Positions 8,889-19,191 of a stretch of 64,000 nucleotides of DNA are shown in pieces. Position 1 is the first letter of the stretch, and each line of letters starts with the position of its first letter. Made by a program: the position numbers and the translations under genes. The DNA is from Chitinispirillaceae bacterium (GTDB taxonomy: Bacteria > Fibrobacterota > Chitinivibrionia > Chitinivibrionales > Chitinispirillaceae), in the NCBI GenBank assembly GCA_016930275.1, contig JAFGHA010000096.1:1-64000 (forward strand), given 5' to 3'. The notes beneath the pieces are model-generated. The model searched no databases, was not told the origin of the DNA, and saw only the letters and a list, made by a program, of their open reading frames with translations.

Positions 8889-11800
8889 GTACTTTAACCC
8901 GGACTCCTTCCGACTGACTGGTGAATTCAGGAGCATACATGCACTGAATCGTGGTGATACCGTTCGAAAAATCACCCGCATGCGCGACCGACAGAGGGTA
9001 TTCGAAAACGTAGGTCCCTTTTCCGAGTGCCGGGAAGAAGAAGTTGGTTGCCGCATCTCTGGTACTCTCGTAATAACCGAGTCCGTCCTGCCACCGGTAA
9101 CCGGAAAACACGTTTCGCGGCTCGAAACCCGACGCGCGCATATCCTTCATGTGTACATACTCCATATCGCGATCAACCCGCAGTTCGATACGCACCGTCA
9201 GCTGATCTCCCGGTTTGAGCACGGCTTTCCCGGTAACGGGGGTGAGCCTGGGGCCGGTATCGCCGTTTTTACGCAGGTACAGTTTTTTATCGATACGCAG
9301 CGGGGTCGAAGCGTGCTGTATCTTATCGAGTTGTTCGAAATACTGCCAGTAGACCGCTCCCCACGAAACAGTGTTCCGGTCCGTCGTGACGGAAACGCTG
9401 CCCATATCCGGAGTGATCCGGTCGGCGGTCCATGCCGTTTTGAAATAGCCGGTTCCCGCTTCGGTGGAGAGTTCCTTCTGCTTTTGCGGGTTGACGGAAA
9501 ATTTTCCCAGTCTGATGGTGACCTCCGGCTGTTTTTCGAGCTGGTCGGTGCCGCGGAGCAGCAGTGCGTAACAGGCTTCCGCGGTCGCCCGGGTGGTGCG
9601 CCAGTTCTGCGTCTGCTTGCTTTTAAGGAGCCAGGTTTTGCACTCCTCCACCGCTATGGTATCGTGTGCCACTTCCTCGAATGCCTCGATCATGAGCGAC
9701 TGCATTTCAATCGGCGCCTCGTACCACCACCATGAATGTCCCTCGTACATTTCCTTCCAGTACATGCCGGTTTCCTCATTGACGAGAGCATTTTCTTTAA
9801 GAGAGCGGATGATGGTTTCCGGGAGTTTGGTCGCACCGCCGCGGTGCTGAGCGAGAGCGATCATTCCCTGCATATACCGTCTTTTTTTTGTCCAGTACCG
9901 TCTGGCCTGTCCGTCAAAGTAGTCGAACGCCTTTTTGCAGCCGGTTGCGATGTCGGTATTTCCGAAAAAACTCCTCATGTACAGATACTGGATATGAATT
10001 TCCGAGAGGTGGTCGTTCTCCGGATCGAAATGCTGCATGATATACCGGTAGTCATCTCTGATTTCCTCGTCAAGATAACGCAACGCCGATCGCAGCATGG
10101 CGGCTAGTCGCTCATCCTTTTCACCGTGAATCACCCCGAGATGCTCGAGGCGGCCCAGACCCGTAACAATGTACTGGGTGATATACCGGTCGGCGGAAGA
10201 ACCTTCGAACCAGGGCCACGCGCCTTCGGGAAGCTGCATTTTCCGGAGCCGTCGGAGTGCGCGTTCGGTGCCGTCGGCCATGGTGTTGAGATCGAAGAGC
10301 AGGGCTATGCGTTGTTTGCGCTCCGATTCGTTTTTCCCGTCAAGGAGCCAGGGGGTCTCCTCGAGCGCGAGCGCCTTGAGTTCACTGTTCTTTTCGAGGT
10401 TGGAAAGCAGTGCGTCGGGGCTTCGCGTTTTCCACTGAGCGAACACCGCCTTGATGCGCGGTGAGGAGTTGACAATGTGCGATGCGAGACTGTTCGCGTA
10501 CAGCCGGCTGAAAAGCTGTTCCGCGCATTCGTACGGGTATTCGATGAGGTAGGGGAGCGCCTGCACCGCATACCAGACCGGATTGGTGGTGAATTCGAGG
10601 GTGAGCCGGTGGTTGCGCAGGGTGGTTGATCCGCCGTTGTTCGAAACGAGATTCTGCAGCGTGAACTTCTTTGTTCCCTTTTTCCGTATGGAAAGAGGCA
10701 GCGTTTCGGTGACAAGCATGCGGTTGGTAAGCACCGGGAGCATCTGTTCTTCTCCGTCGCTGAACGTGCCCGCTTTCGCGACGACTCTGAAGGTAACCGC
10801 TCCGATTCCCTCGGGTACCGAAAGATCCCATGAAAGCGGAGCGCTTTTCCCTTTTTCCACATTGAACTTCCGCTGTGCGGTCCGGTTGGCGAACGCTGAA
10901 TCCACCGGTTGCATGGTTGCGGCATCGAAAAGAAACAGCTGCGCCGTTCCATTGAGCTTCTTACCGGAGAGATTGGATACTTTCGCGGTAAAGGTAATCC
11001 GGTCGTTTTCGCGGAAAAAACGGGGGGGGTGCGGAACGATCATCAGATCTTTACGGGTGATGAGACTGCCGGTCAGCTGTCCGTACCGCAGATCTTTCGT
11101 GTGGGCGAATCCCAGCATGTTCCATTTCGTGAGTGCCTCGGGTATCCGGAAATTGATTACCACGTCACCGCTGTCGTTGGTGGTGAGTGTCGGGAAGAAA
11201 AAGGCGGTTTCGTTCAGATTGGTGCGCGCGACGACCTTCGTGAGATCGGGTTCGGTTTTACCGGTCGCAGCAGGCGGTGCAGGAGGTGGTGCTGCCGGTG
11301 CCTGACTTGGTGATTCATTGTCTGAGGTATTCCCTTCCATTTTCATTACCTTGGCGCGGCGTACCGGTGCTTTAGAGGGAGCCGGACTGCTCTTCAATTC
11401 ATACGACATCCTTTCAATTCCGTCATAATTAACGCCTCCGTAGCCTCCCCGGCCTCCCTGGAATCCGTAACCGAACCATTTCAGCATCGGATAATATCGG
11501 GTACGCGGAACAAAACGGGTATTCCAGTCATGTTCGCACCTCTGGGAGTGGCCGACGGAAAACCCGTTGTCGGAACCCCAGCTCTGTCCGGCGCTGTACA
11601 TCGGATAAATACTGAATGTCCATCCGTGCGGGGTGAATGCGTCAAGTGAGGCGTCATAAAGAGCCGCGACCATTTCAGCGGCGACCTTGTCGCCGTTTTT
11701 CCCCGTGACTTTGAGTCGCCACTGTTCCTTTTCACCGGGAGTGAGTTTATCGCGGAAGGTTTCGAATGAAAGGGCAAGTTCCTTGTTGGTCCATGGTACC

Positions 11801-14800
11801 GAAACCGTGGCGCTGTGCAGGTAGACACGGTTATCGTGCATGAATGCGACGTGCAGTGAGAATCCTCCGCGATGCTGTTCTTCTATGGGCAGTTCGATAA
11901 GTTTCTGTCCGTTATCGATCTCCAGCGATGCGGTTCTGACAATTTTACGTTTGTGTTCGATTTCATACAGCACCGTAACGTTTTCATATCCCGATCCGAC
12001 GAGAAATCGGGCGGTGGAACCGGGTTCTCCGGCATCCCTGACGGGCACAAAAAAATCAGCCTGCGGAAAGGGCAGTTTTTCTCCCTTTTCGGAATAGAGC
12101 GTGAAGTATCGCCGGGTAACAATTTTTCTGCCGTCGCGGTCGGTGGTACGTCCCTCGGCCACGTAAACGCCGGGGGGCCATCCGGCGCTTTTCGAAGGAG
12201 TGATGGTCGAGTCCTTCGGGGTGGAGAATCCCGTTTTGAAAACCTGTTTTCCCCGTTTCCAGGTGGTGATGTCATTTTCATTTCCGTAAAGATCACCGGG
12301 GAAACGTTCGCGATAGTCCGTTTCGGTCATGAGTGCGGTATCCGGACGTTCCCAGAGCCTGGAACGGTATACTGTCGCCGGTGGCTTGAGCCGGTGGATC
12401 GAGATCTCACCGGTTGCCGGTACGAATGTGCCGTTGGTGTTGGCTGAGGAAAGAGACAGTTCGAGCGGGTTTCCGGTGGCTGCTTCCCGGGGAATGTTCA
12501 AGTCAAGGTGCATCGAAGAATAACTTACCCTGACCGAGCCGGTTGCCGATTGTGTTTCTCCGGTAATGTCGGTAACGTCAACGGTAACGGTATAGGTAAA
12601 AACCGGATCGTCACTCCGGGGTATCGAACGGTCGGCCAGCGCGATAAAATCGATACAGAAGCCGCCGGTATCATCGGTGGCGACGGAACCGTTGCCGATT
12701 TCCATCGTACTTTCCCGGCGCGGCGGCTGCCATCGATACCACCAGTACTGCGGAAACCGGGCCTCACGGACGATACGGAACTGTACTTGTGCATCGCCGA
12801 TCGCCTGTCCGGAATAGGCGGTCGCTCTGCCGGAGATCCGGATTGAATCACCCAGTCTGCTGACTCCTTTGTAGGCGTTGACCGTTACCGAAAATTTCGG
12901 GCGTTTGTATTCCTCAACCGCTACATACTGCGTTCCTTCACCGTTGGAGATATGCATCTGACCGTTGAGTACTCCCGTCGGTGCGGTGAACGATCCGTGA
13001 ACCGAACCGTAGGCGTTCGAGGAAAGGTCGAGATGAGCGACTTCCTGGCCATTGACATCATACAATCTGACGGTGGTTTTGCGTCCTGCGGCGATTTCAC
13101 TTTTTTCACCGTCGGTGGAGAGCATGATTCCCTTGAAATAGATGGTCTGGCCCGGCCGGTATATCGCCCGGTCGGTAAAGAAGAAGGTCCGATGCTGCAT
13201 CTTTTTTGAAGGAGTTCCGTAGCGGTACAGGTAGAACCGGCGATCGGAATCGAAACGGTCGTTTCCGGAGGTGCAGACGATCGAAATATTCCGCTGCTTT
13301 CCTTTTTTCGGAGGAATGAGCACCCGCCCCCGCGCATCGGATATCCAGGCACCTGCAGTGACATCGTGGTAGGTGCGGGTTTTCCGGCTGTATTCCTGCG
13401 TATACCCTGTTACCTTTACTCCCGGCAGTGGCGTGCCTGTCCGGCGGTCGAGCAGGCGGAATTCCTGTTCCCCGCTCGGAAGCGTCCGGGTGATATAGCC
13501 GAGACGGGTAACCTGAACTGCTCCCCAGACGACTGCATTGTCGCTGCAGGAGAACTTCGGGCTGGTGGAACAGAGAATGATGTAATGACCGAGCGGGAGC
13601 TTTTCCTGTGCGATTTCCAGGGAGTACGACCGGTAATCACCCCTGTCCGGCAATGCGGTACTCCATTCCCTTGTCGGCACGACGGCGGCAAGCGCCGAGG
13701 CGACACTGTCGTTGCGGACGTTGGAGACCAGAGTACGCCACCGGGCGGCGTCGAACGGCACCTGTCGCCAGTATACTTTAGTCAGGTTGCGGCAGGTGAG
13801 GAGTATGTTGAACGGTTTGTCGGGAAGAACGGTATTCGCTACCGTCAAGTCAAGCCGTTTTTCACGGATCCGGTCGGCAAGTGCCTTGCAGCGATCCGCA
13901 CCGTACGTGTCCGGAAATGTCCGGATGGCTTTATCGCACAGTGCGATTGCATCACGGCCCAGCCATCGGGCGGGGTCGTCGGGGTTCCGCAGCGTGCTCT
14001 GTGACTGCGCGTAAAGATGCTCGGCGATCCTGGCGGTGACCTCGGCTGATGCGGGGTATCGGGATAGCTTTTTCTGAAGATACCGTAGCGCGGCGAGGTA
14101 GAGCGAATCGCGGTTTTCCAGTACCGATCGCTCTTTCACGAAATCGAGCCGTTTGAGATCCGCGGCGATCAGTGCGGTCGGATCGGCATCTTTCGCATGA
14201 AACGCGATACATTCCCCGAGCAGGCGTAATGCCCGGTATTTCAACGAGGAAGTATCGCGGGTGGTAATCTTCAACCGGACAAACGCCTCGTACGGTTTGA
14301 AATAATCGGAACGGTCAATGGTGAATTCAAGCGCGGGACGGGTCAGTTCGTTATCGTCAATCGAAAAAAAGTCGATAGCCCGGTGAAGGAGCAGATCGTA
14401 GAGGGTGGGACAGCGGGATACATCGTTTCGGTGTTCGATGATGGTTTCACCGAACTCCGTCAGGCTGACGGATTTGAGTGCGGCGGCATTCCCCAGTGAT
14501 TGCAGGTACGCATCGGTCGTATGTTCCATAATGGTACGCAGATCCCAGGTGCGCATATCCTCCGGAGTCGGGGCGGTGGTCTGCGTACGGTCAAGGAACC
14601 TCCAGAGATTGTTCCGGTAATAGTGCAGGTAACACTCGCCGAGCATCGAGTACAGAATCGAACGTACCGGCGGTGGTGTTCCGCTGATCGATTGTTTCAG
14701 GAGATCGATTGATTTGACAAGTGCGTCTTCCTCCTTGAACGATCCGAGTCGCATCAGGTAGATGAGCGCCTTGACCGTCTGCTCACCGTCACCGGCCGCT

Positions 14801-15009
14801 TTCACCGATTTCAGCAGTACGTTCACCGAATCGGTCGCCGTTGCGGTAAGCCGCATATCGATGAGGGAATCGATGAGGTACCATTGCCTTTTGTAGCGCG
14901 CATCCGCTGCGAAGGTAGGGTGTGTCGCACAAACGACGATAATGAGCACGAGTACCAGATGAATGAAAGGGTACCGGTGAATGCTTCTGAAACGTGACGA
15001 TGCTTTCAT
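8878..15009 (-). CDS. Bacterial alpha-2-macroglobulin family protein with thioester motif
   Basis: A 2043-residue exported protein. A long signal sequence (about 1-34, ending 'PTFAA') has no lipobox, so it is probably periplasmic or surface-exposed rather than a lipoprotein. An MG2-type segment 'DRAIYRPGQTIYFKG' lies near residue 618. A Gly/Tyr stretch and an Ala/Pro-rich linker fall near 1180-1250, about where the bait region would be. An A2M/MG7 domain ('TRKDLMIVPHPPRF') follows, and then the thioester motif 'CAEQ' with Cys1495 and Gln1498, before an alpha/alpha-toroid TED domain. The intact CxEQ suggests covalent trapping of attacking proteases, as in enterobacterial YfhM. The usual partner gene pbpC is not adjacent. 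The neighbours are a secreted M6 protease and the GH8 enzymes. Confidence 0.9.
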   Translation of the reverse strand: MKASSRFRSIHRYPFIHLVLVLIIVVCATHPTFAADARYKRQWYLIDSLIDMRLTATATDSVNVLLKSVKAAGDGEQTVKALIYLMRLGSFKEEDALVKSIDLLKQSISGTPPPVRSILYSMLGECYLHYYRNNLWRFLDRTQTTAPTPEDMRTWDLRTIMEHTTDAYLQSLGNAAALKSVSLTEFGETIIEHRNDVSRCPTLYDLLLHRAIDFFSIDDNELTRPALEFTIDRSDYFKPYEAFVRLKITTRDTSSLKYRALRLLGECIAFHAKDADPTALIAADLKRLDFVKERSVLENRDSLYLAALRYLQKKLSRYPASAEVTARIAEHLYAQSQSTLRNPDDPARWLGRDAIALCDKAIRTFPDTYGADRCKALADRIREKRLDLTVANTVLPDKPFNILLTCRNLTKVYWRQVPFDAARWRTLVSNVRNDSVASALAAVVPTREWSTALPDRGDYRSYSLEIAQEKLPLGHYIILCSTSPKFSCSDNAVVWGAVQVTRLGYITRTLPSGEQEFRLLDRRTGTPLPGVKVTGYTQEYSRKTRTYHDVTAGAWISDARGRVLIPPKKGKQRNISIVCTSGNDRFDSDRRFYLYRYGTPSKKMQHRTFFFTDRAIYRPGQTIYFKGIMLSTDGEKSEIAAGRKTTVRLYDVNGQEVAHLDLSSNAYGSVHGSFTAPTGVLNGQMHISNGEGTQYVAVEEYKRPKFSVTVNAYKGVSRLGDSIRISGRATAYSGQAIGDAQVQFRIVREARFPQYWWYRWQPPRRESTMEIGNGSVATDDTGGFCIDFIALADRSIPRSDDPVFTYTVTVDVTDITGETQSATGSVRVSYSSMHLDLNIPREAATGNPLELSLSSANTNGTFVPATGEISIHRLKPPATVYRSRLWERPDTALMTETDYRERFPGDLYGNENDITTWKRGKQVFKTGFSTPKDSTITPSKSAGWPPGVYVAEGRTTDRDGRKIVTRRYFTLYSEKGEKLPFPQADFFVPVRDAGEPGSTARFLVGSGYENVTVLYEIEHKRKIVRTASLEIDNGQKLIELPIEEQHRGGFSLHVAFMHDNRVYLHSATVSVPWTNKELALSFETFRDKLTPGEKEQWRLKVTGKNGDKVAAEMVAALYDASLDAFTPHGWTFSIYPMYSAGQSWGSDNGFSVGHSQRCEHDWNTRFVPRTRYYPMLKWFGYGFQGGRGGYGGVNYDGIERMSYELKSSPAPSKAPVRRAKVMKMEGNTSDNESPSQAPAAPPPAPPAATGKTEPDLTKVVARTNLNETAFFFPTLTTNDSGDVVINFRIPEALTKWNMLGFAHTKDLRYGQLTGSLITRKDLMIVPHPPRFFRENDRITFTAKVSNLSGKKLNGTAQLFLFDAATMQPVDSAFANRTAQRKFNVEKGKSAPLSWDLSVPEGIGAVTFRVVAKAGTFSDGEEQMLPVLTNRMLVTETLPLSIRKKGTKKFTLQNLVSNNGGSTTLRNHRLTLEFTTNPVWYAVQALPYLIEYPYECAEQLFSRLYANSLASHIVNSSPRIKAVFAQWKTRSPDALLSNLEKNSELKALALEETPWLLDGKNESERKQRIALLFDLNTMADGTERALRRLRKMQLPEGAWPWFEGSSADRYITQYIVTGLGRLEHLGVIHGEKDERLAAMLRSALRYLDEEIRDDYRYIMQHFDPENDHLSEIHIQYLYMRSFFGNTDIATGCKKAFDYFDGQARRYWTKKRRYMQGMIALAQHRGGATKLPETIIRSLKENALVNEETGMYWKEMYEGHSWWWYEAPIEMQSLMIEAFEEVAHDTIAVEECKTWLLKSKQTQNWRTTRATAEACYALLLRGTDQLEKQPEVTIRLGKFSVNPQKQKELSTEAGTGYFKTAWTADRITPDMGSVSVTTDRNTVSWGAVYWQYFEQLDKIQHASTPLRIDKKLYLRKNGDTGPRLTPVTGKAVLKPGDQLTVRIELRVDRDMEYVHMKDMRASGFEPRNVFSGYRWQDGLGYYESTRDAATNFFFPALGKGTYVFEYPLSVAHAGDFSNGITTIQCMYAPEFTSQSEGVRVKVQKR

Positions 15010-15557
15010 GTGATGATCCTTGAGGGAACGATGACGATACCGGTGAAGCGGTTTCCGTAATGAAAACGTTACACCGGTGTTGTTCTACTGTCGGTGATTC
15101 ATGATCCGGTATCTTCGGAAAATTTGATAATAATTTTGATAATAATATAGTATCAAGGGAGATCCCTGGAAAGTGATGGACGCATATTCGTAAATATCAG
15201 GCATATAGTATCCAGGATTCATCCCGCCGGGCGGGATGAATGAGAAAAGGGAGCAACTCATTTCGCTGGTCGCACTAAAGGGAACATGCCGATCCTGCGG
15301 ATCTCAATTTATCACATTGACTTTGTACTATAAATATTGCGTACCGGCGGCACTCAAATGTCTTCAAGGCCGATCGGGTCGAAATGGCTATGGCAAATGG
15401 TATAAATAAAACGTCTGAGTCCCGCAGGAGCGTCACGTTTCCACATTATCCCGCAGGGCAGGAGCCGGGGTGACGGTAGGTCATCTATGATGAAAAAAAG
15501 CGCCCATGCGAACACGGACGCGACTTCGTCAATCGGTGTCATACTGCACTGAGGGTG
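15010..15557. other. Intergenic region between M6 protease and macroglobulin
   Basis: No gene was recognised in these 548 bases. A near-perfect palindrome at 15217-15241 (ATTCATCCCGCC facing GGCGGGATGAAT) could be a terminator-like hairpin for either strand, though no T run follows. An AT-rich block at 15120-15160 has TTGATA- and TATTAT-like elements on the minus strand and is the best place for the macroglobulin promoter. Confidence 0.4.
15217..15241. repeat. Perfect inverted repeat hairpin
   Basis: Twelve-base arms with a single central base, so the usable stem is about 10-11 pairs. It is GC-rich in the middle and lacks a following T run. It lies about 320 bases beyond the M6 protease stop, so it may be a 3' structure of that transcript or a protein-binding palindrome. 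Confidence 0.5.
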
Positions 15558-18500
15558 CTAACGTACGCCGATTTTGGCGGAGAACATCTCCCGGCTTCCG
15601 CCGGCATGTTTCACGACCAGTCGGGCGATACAGGTACCTTTTGTCAAAGCACTGCCGTTGCCGTTCTGCGGTGACCAGGTGAACTGCACCGGTTTGCGGG
15701 TGAGTGCGTTTACCCGGGAGAAGTCAACCGGTTGTGCGGCTATGCGGTCGCCGACACGGTTGTAAATCGAGAGTTCTCCCGATTGTTCATCCCCTCTGGG
15801 GTGGTATTCAAAATGGAGCAGTTCGCCGGACCGGACCGGGTTCGGCGCGGCAATGAAACGCGGTGCCGGGGATTCCTGCTCGAATCGCTTTCGGGTCGCC
15901 ACTACCTTCGATGGTGCGGTAACCGTGATCACGCAGGGAACAAGCACCGGGGAAGGTTTCGACGGGTCGTTGTGATAGACGATCAGTGTATCGGTATAGA
16001 TACCGGCAACAACGGTACTTGCGTCGAGCGTAAGGGTGAGATTGGAACTGGTGCCGCCGATCGTCGTTGCTTTATGCGGTGTCGCCGAGATCAACGGAGG
16101 GGTCGGCGGGAGCTGCTGCGATTCGTTGCGTGCTTTGAACGTTGCCGTTTCGGAACATATCCAGTCACTGGCGGAATTGTGGTTGGCAACACCGTTGCGC
16201 TGAACGGATGCACAAAGCGGTACACCGTTCCCCGACCAGGTGGTGCCGTCCGGCGGCAGAATCGGGATGCCCGATGTTTTGACAAAGTCGACTCCCCGTC
16301 CCATGGCGTCGAGAAGTGTCACCGCGACCTGCAGTGAATCGGAGTACTGCCAGACGGCGTTGATGCCCATGTATTTCGAATTGGCGGTTGAGTCATTCGA
16401 CTGATCGACGATCGTATAGGTCGATCCGCTTTTAAGAACGAACCCTTCGGGGAAGGTGAACGTTCCCGAGCTCGATTTGTTGTCGTCCCACACGATCTGC
16501 CACCCCGAAAGATCCATGTCGGGACCGGCGTTAAGCAGTTCAATGCCGTCGGGAGCGGTGGCATCGGCTCCCAGCCACAGTTCGTTGATGAGTATTTTGT
16601 CAAGCTGTCCCTTCGTGGTGGCGGTGAGGGTGAGATCGCCGGTTCCGCTGTTGGTGACCGCAAAGGGTTGCTGCTGCGTGGTGCCGCTGTCGATGGTGAC
16701 CGCCAGCTGATTCGTCAGGATCGTCATCGCCGGTTTTTTTCTGATGGAGAACATGCCCGACTGTGCGGTCGGGTTGGCGTCGGTATCCGCCAGTTTGACG
16801 ACACATGAGTCGCTTTCCACTACCGGGACGATCCAGATGAGGGCGGTATCGGTCGGTGGCAGGGTGGTACCGATTGGAGTGAAAGATTTTCCTCCGTTGG
16901 TGCTGAACGATGCTGCGATTCCCGACAGGGTTACTCCCTGTGAACGCCAGGTGATTTTCGTCGTATCTCCTGCAAAAAATACGGCACCCGCTTCGGGGGT
17001 TACCACACGTAGCGCGCCTTTGAGCCCAAAAACCACTCTCAGCGTATGATCTGCAGTAATAGCGCTTATGTTGATGGTGTCGGAGAGTACCGCTACTGCA
17101 TCGTCAATGGTGACGGCATCGATCTGATACCCGCTGTCGGGAATGGCGACAAAGCGCAGGTTCGCTCCGGTTGGCACCGAGATCTTGCCTGATGGATTGA
17201 GCACACCGTTTTCACCGCACGAGGCAGTTATGGTGTATACTGTCGTGGCGATTTCACCGATGCTGAAACTCATGGTATCATCGACATCGCTCATATTAAA
17301 GATTTTAAGGCCGGAATTCGATCCATTCCACCAGTGGGCATCGGGACCGGTATTGTCGTCAAAACGATCGGCGTATCCGGCTCGGAACAGATCGCCTCTT
17401 CGCCCGCTGTTGCGGTTTCCTTCCAGTTCGAAAAGATTATCCGCCTGTTCGAGCGAAACAAGATAATGCTGATTGGCGGTACGTTGTTCATCATCGTTCG
17501 ATCCGTCCTGATCGACATGCCAGATCAGGAATCCCGTATCCGGCAGTGTGGCGTAACGGCCTGACTTGCGACGTGCCTCGATATAGAAACGTTCGCGGTC
17601 ATTTGACGGATGACGATAAACAAACGAGTTGTTCGTGTTGTCCGGCAGCTGAGTGAGTACGGTGCCCTGCAGCATATCGGTAATATCCGTTACCACATCC
17701 CAGCCGCTGTAATCACGCAGGTAACAGCAGGGGGGAACCGGATTGGTGGTACCGGTATTGCACATGAGGCAGAACACGCCGACTCCCCCCGATTCACCAC
17801 CGTAATCATACAGATCGGGCCAGCTGAACAGCATGTGGCCGTTTTCGTGGCAGAAGGTTCCCAGGCGCAATTGCGTACCGATATTGGTCATCTGGTAGAC
17901 TGAGGCGTATGCGTCACCACCGACTGCGACATTGTTCATTCTTCCCTGGTGCGGCCATAGTCCCTGCGACCATCCCTGGGTTGGACTGCCGGCATAAAGC
18001 ACATTGATCGCCTGGACCGTTTTGCGTGTGCTGCCGAATGATGATGAACTGATAGTTGAAAGTGTCGAAAAATCGAATCCGTCATTCTGCAGCCAGGCAA
18101 GCGCCTCTTTGATCAGTTCCTGTGCGCGGGTCCCGAATGATGCAGAGCGGCTGTCGTAGTAGGTTTTCGGATTTTTCGCCCGGTAATACCCAACAACAAT
18201 ATTCTGATAATCCACCTTGCCGCCGGACACATCCAGATAGAAGTCACGTACCGAACCGTTGTTACGGAAACCGGTATAGTCGAGTTTGTTCACGAAATCC
18301 CTGATTGAATCAATGGCGATACTACCGGTTTCATCAGAAAAATCTATCAGAATGGTTAAACCGGTAAGTTCCCCGGTTACCGGTCTGTTCCGTTCCAGCG
18401 AGGAGGTGGCAGGTGGGGCTGCCGCTGTTGCCGCTGATGGTGCGGATTGAATTCCGTTTTCCTCAGAGGTGGCTTCCTCGCCCAGCAGCTGTTTTCGAAT

Positions 18501-18866
18501 GGTACGATGTCTGGCAAGCCGGGCGTTTCGGGAAATCCGGACATGCTGGTTAAGGTTGCCGGTCGAAGTACCGATCGCTTTCTGTAATCCGGTAGCCGGC
18601 TGGTATAATCGATCGGTTGGAACAAGTTCGGAGGAGTCGGCGGAGAGTTCCGCATAACAGATCCAACCGGTTTCATTGTTCCTTATTAAAGTATATCCAT
18701 CAGGGGATTCAACCCGTTGATAGAATTCATCACCCCAGACGATTACAGGAACTTTTGAACCGTCCGGTTGTTCAAGTTCAAATGATTCCCCATAGTAGGG
18801 TGCAGAAAATGTGTAAGTTGTCAAGCTTAGGCATAACATTGTTAAAGCGATTAACCTTCGGTTCAT
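15558..18866 (-). CDS. Secreted M6-family metalloprotease with lamin-tail and T9SS-like C-terminal domains
   Basis: A 1102-residue secreted zinc protease. Residues 1-21 are a signal peptide and residues to about 150 a likely propeptide. The catalytic domain holds 'CHENGHMLFSWPDLYD', the HExxHxxGxxD-like zinc site of immune-inhibitor-A (M6) enzymes, with His340, Glu341 and His344. After about residue 560 come a bacterial InlB-like repeat, a lamin-tail-like domain ('ILINELWLG...DGIELLN', about 740-870) and a C-terminal region with 'PNPVRSGELLHFEY', resembling the FlgD/T9SS tail of its neighbours. GGAGGGAG precedes the ATG. It probably digests extracellular protein. Having a macroglobulin protease trap as the next gene downstream suggests self-protection, which is inference. 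Confidence 0.88.
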   Translation of the reverse strand: MNRRLIALTMLCLSLTTYTFSAPYYGESFELEQPDGSKVPVIVWGDEFYQRVESPDGYTLIRNNETGWICYAELSADSSELVPTDRLYQPATGLQKAIGTSTGNLNQHVRISRNARLARHRTIRKQLLGEEATSEENGIQSAPSAATAAAPPATSSLERNRPVTGELTGLTILIDFSDETGSIAIDSIRDFVNKLDYTGFRNNGSVRDFYLDVSGGKVDYQNIVVGYYRAKNPKTYYDSRSASFGTRAQELIKEALAWLQNDGFDFSTLSTISSSSFGSTRKTVQAINVLYAGSPTQGWSQGLWPHQGRMNNVAVGGDAYASVYQMTNIGTQLRLGTFCHENGHMLFSWPDLYDYGGESGGVGVFCLMCNTGTTNPVPPCCYLRDYSGWDVVTDITDMLQGTVLTQLPDNTNNSFVYRHPSNDRERFYIEARRKSGRYATLPDTGFLIWHVDQDGSNDDEQRTANQHYLVSLEQADNLFELEGNRNSGRRGDLFRAGYADRFDDNTGPDAHWWNGSNSGLKIFNMSDVDDTMSFSIGEIATTVYTITASCGENGVLNPSGKISVPTGANLRFVAIPDSGYQIDAVTIDDAVAVLSDTINISAITADHTLRVVFGLKGALRVVTPEAGAVFFAGDTTKITWRSQGVTLSGIAASFSTNGGKSFTPIGTTLPPTDTALIWIVPVVESDSCVVKLADTDANPTAQSGMFSIRKKPAMTILTNQLAVTIDSGTTQQQPFAVTNSGTGDLTLTATTKGQLDKILINELWLGADATAPDGIELLNAGPDMDLSGWQIVWDDNKSSSGTFTFPEGFVLKSGSTYTIVDQSNDSTANSKYMGINAVWQYSDSLQVAVTLLDAMGRGVDFVKTSGIPILPPDGTTWSGNGVPLCASVQRNGVANHNSASDWICSETATFKARNESQQLPPTPPLISATPHKATTIGGTSSNLTLTLDASTVVAGIYTDTLIVYHNDPSKPSPVLVPCVITVTAPSKVVATRKRFEQESPAPRFIAAPNPVRSGELLHFEYHPRGDEQSGELSIYNRVGDRIAAQPVDFSRVNALTRKPVQFTWSPQNGNGSALTKGTCIARLVVKHAGGSREMFSAKIGVR

Positions 18867-19191
18867 CCCATCTCCCTCCGTAATGATACTTTATTAATTC
18901 TGATCTCCATGCCCAAAAATGCCCATAAAAATAATATATATAGAATTTTATCGGTAATTGAGTTATTTATGCACGATTGAATTATTTGCCGTTGATATGG
19001 TTTTCAACGCGGTAGAACAGGTCATGGAAAAAAAATTAAGCAATAAATTCATCTTGTCGTTGAACCTGCATGATAATACTTTTAAATTGGTACAAAAATG
19101 AACCGCTTTTTCATTTGGGCCGTTTTTGTGATTAATTAATTGTTCTTCCTTTTACGGTGTACTATTTTTGAAACCCGGAAGGAAAAAGGTC
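18867..19191. other. Divergent promoter region
   Basis: An AT-rich gap between the minus-strand protease and the plus-strand activator gene, which must hold both promoters. No sigma-54 GG-N10-GC site and no clear operator was found in it. GGAAGG at 19177-19182 is the ribosome site of the activator gene. Confidence 0.4.

Noticed and set aside
8767-9735. 322-codon plus-strand frame over the end of the macroglobulin gene
   Set aside because: It lies antisense to the conserved C-terminal part of the macroglobulin and has no family features.
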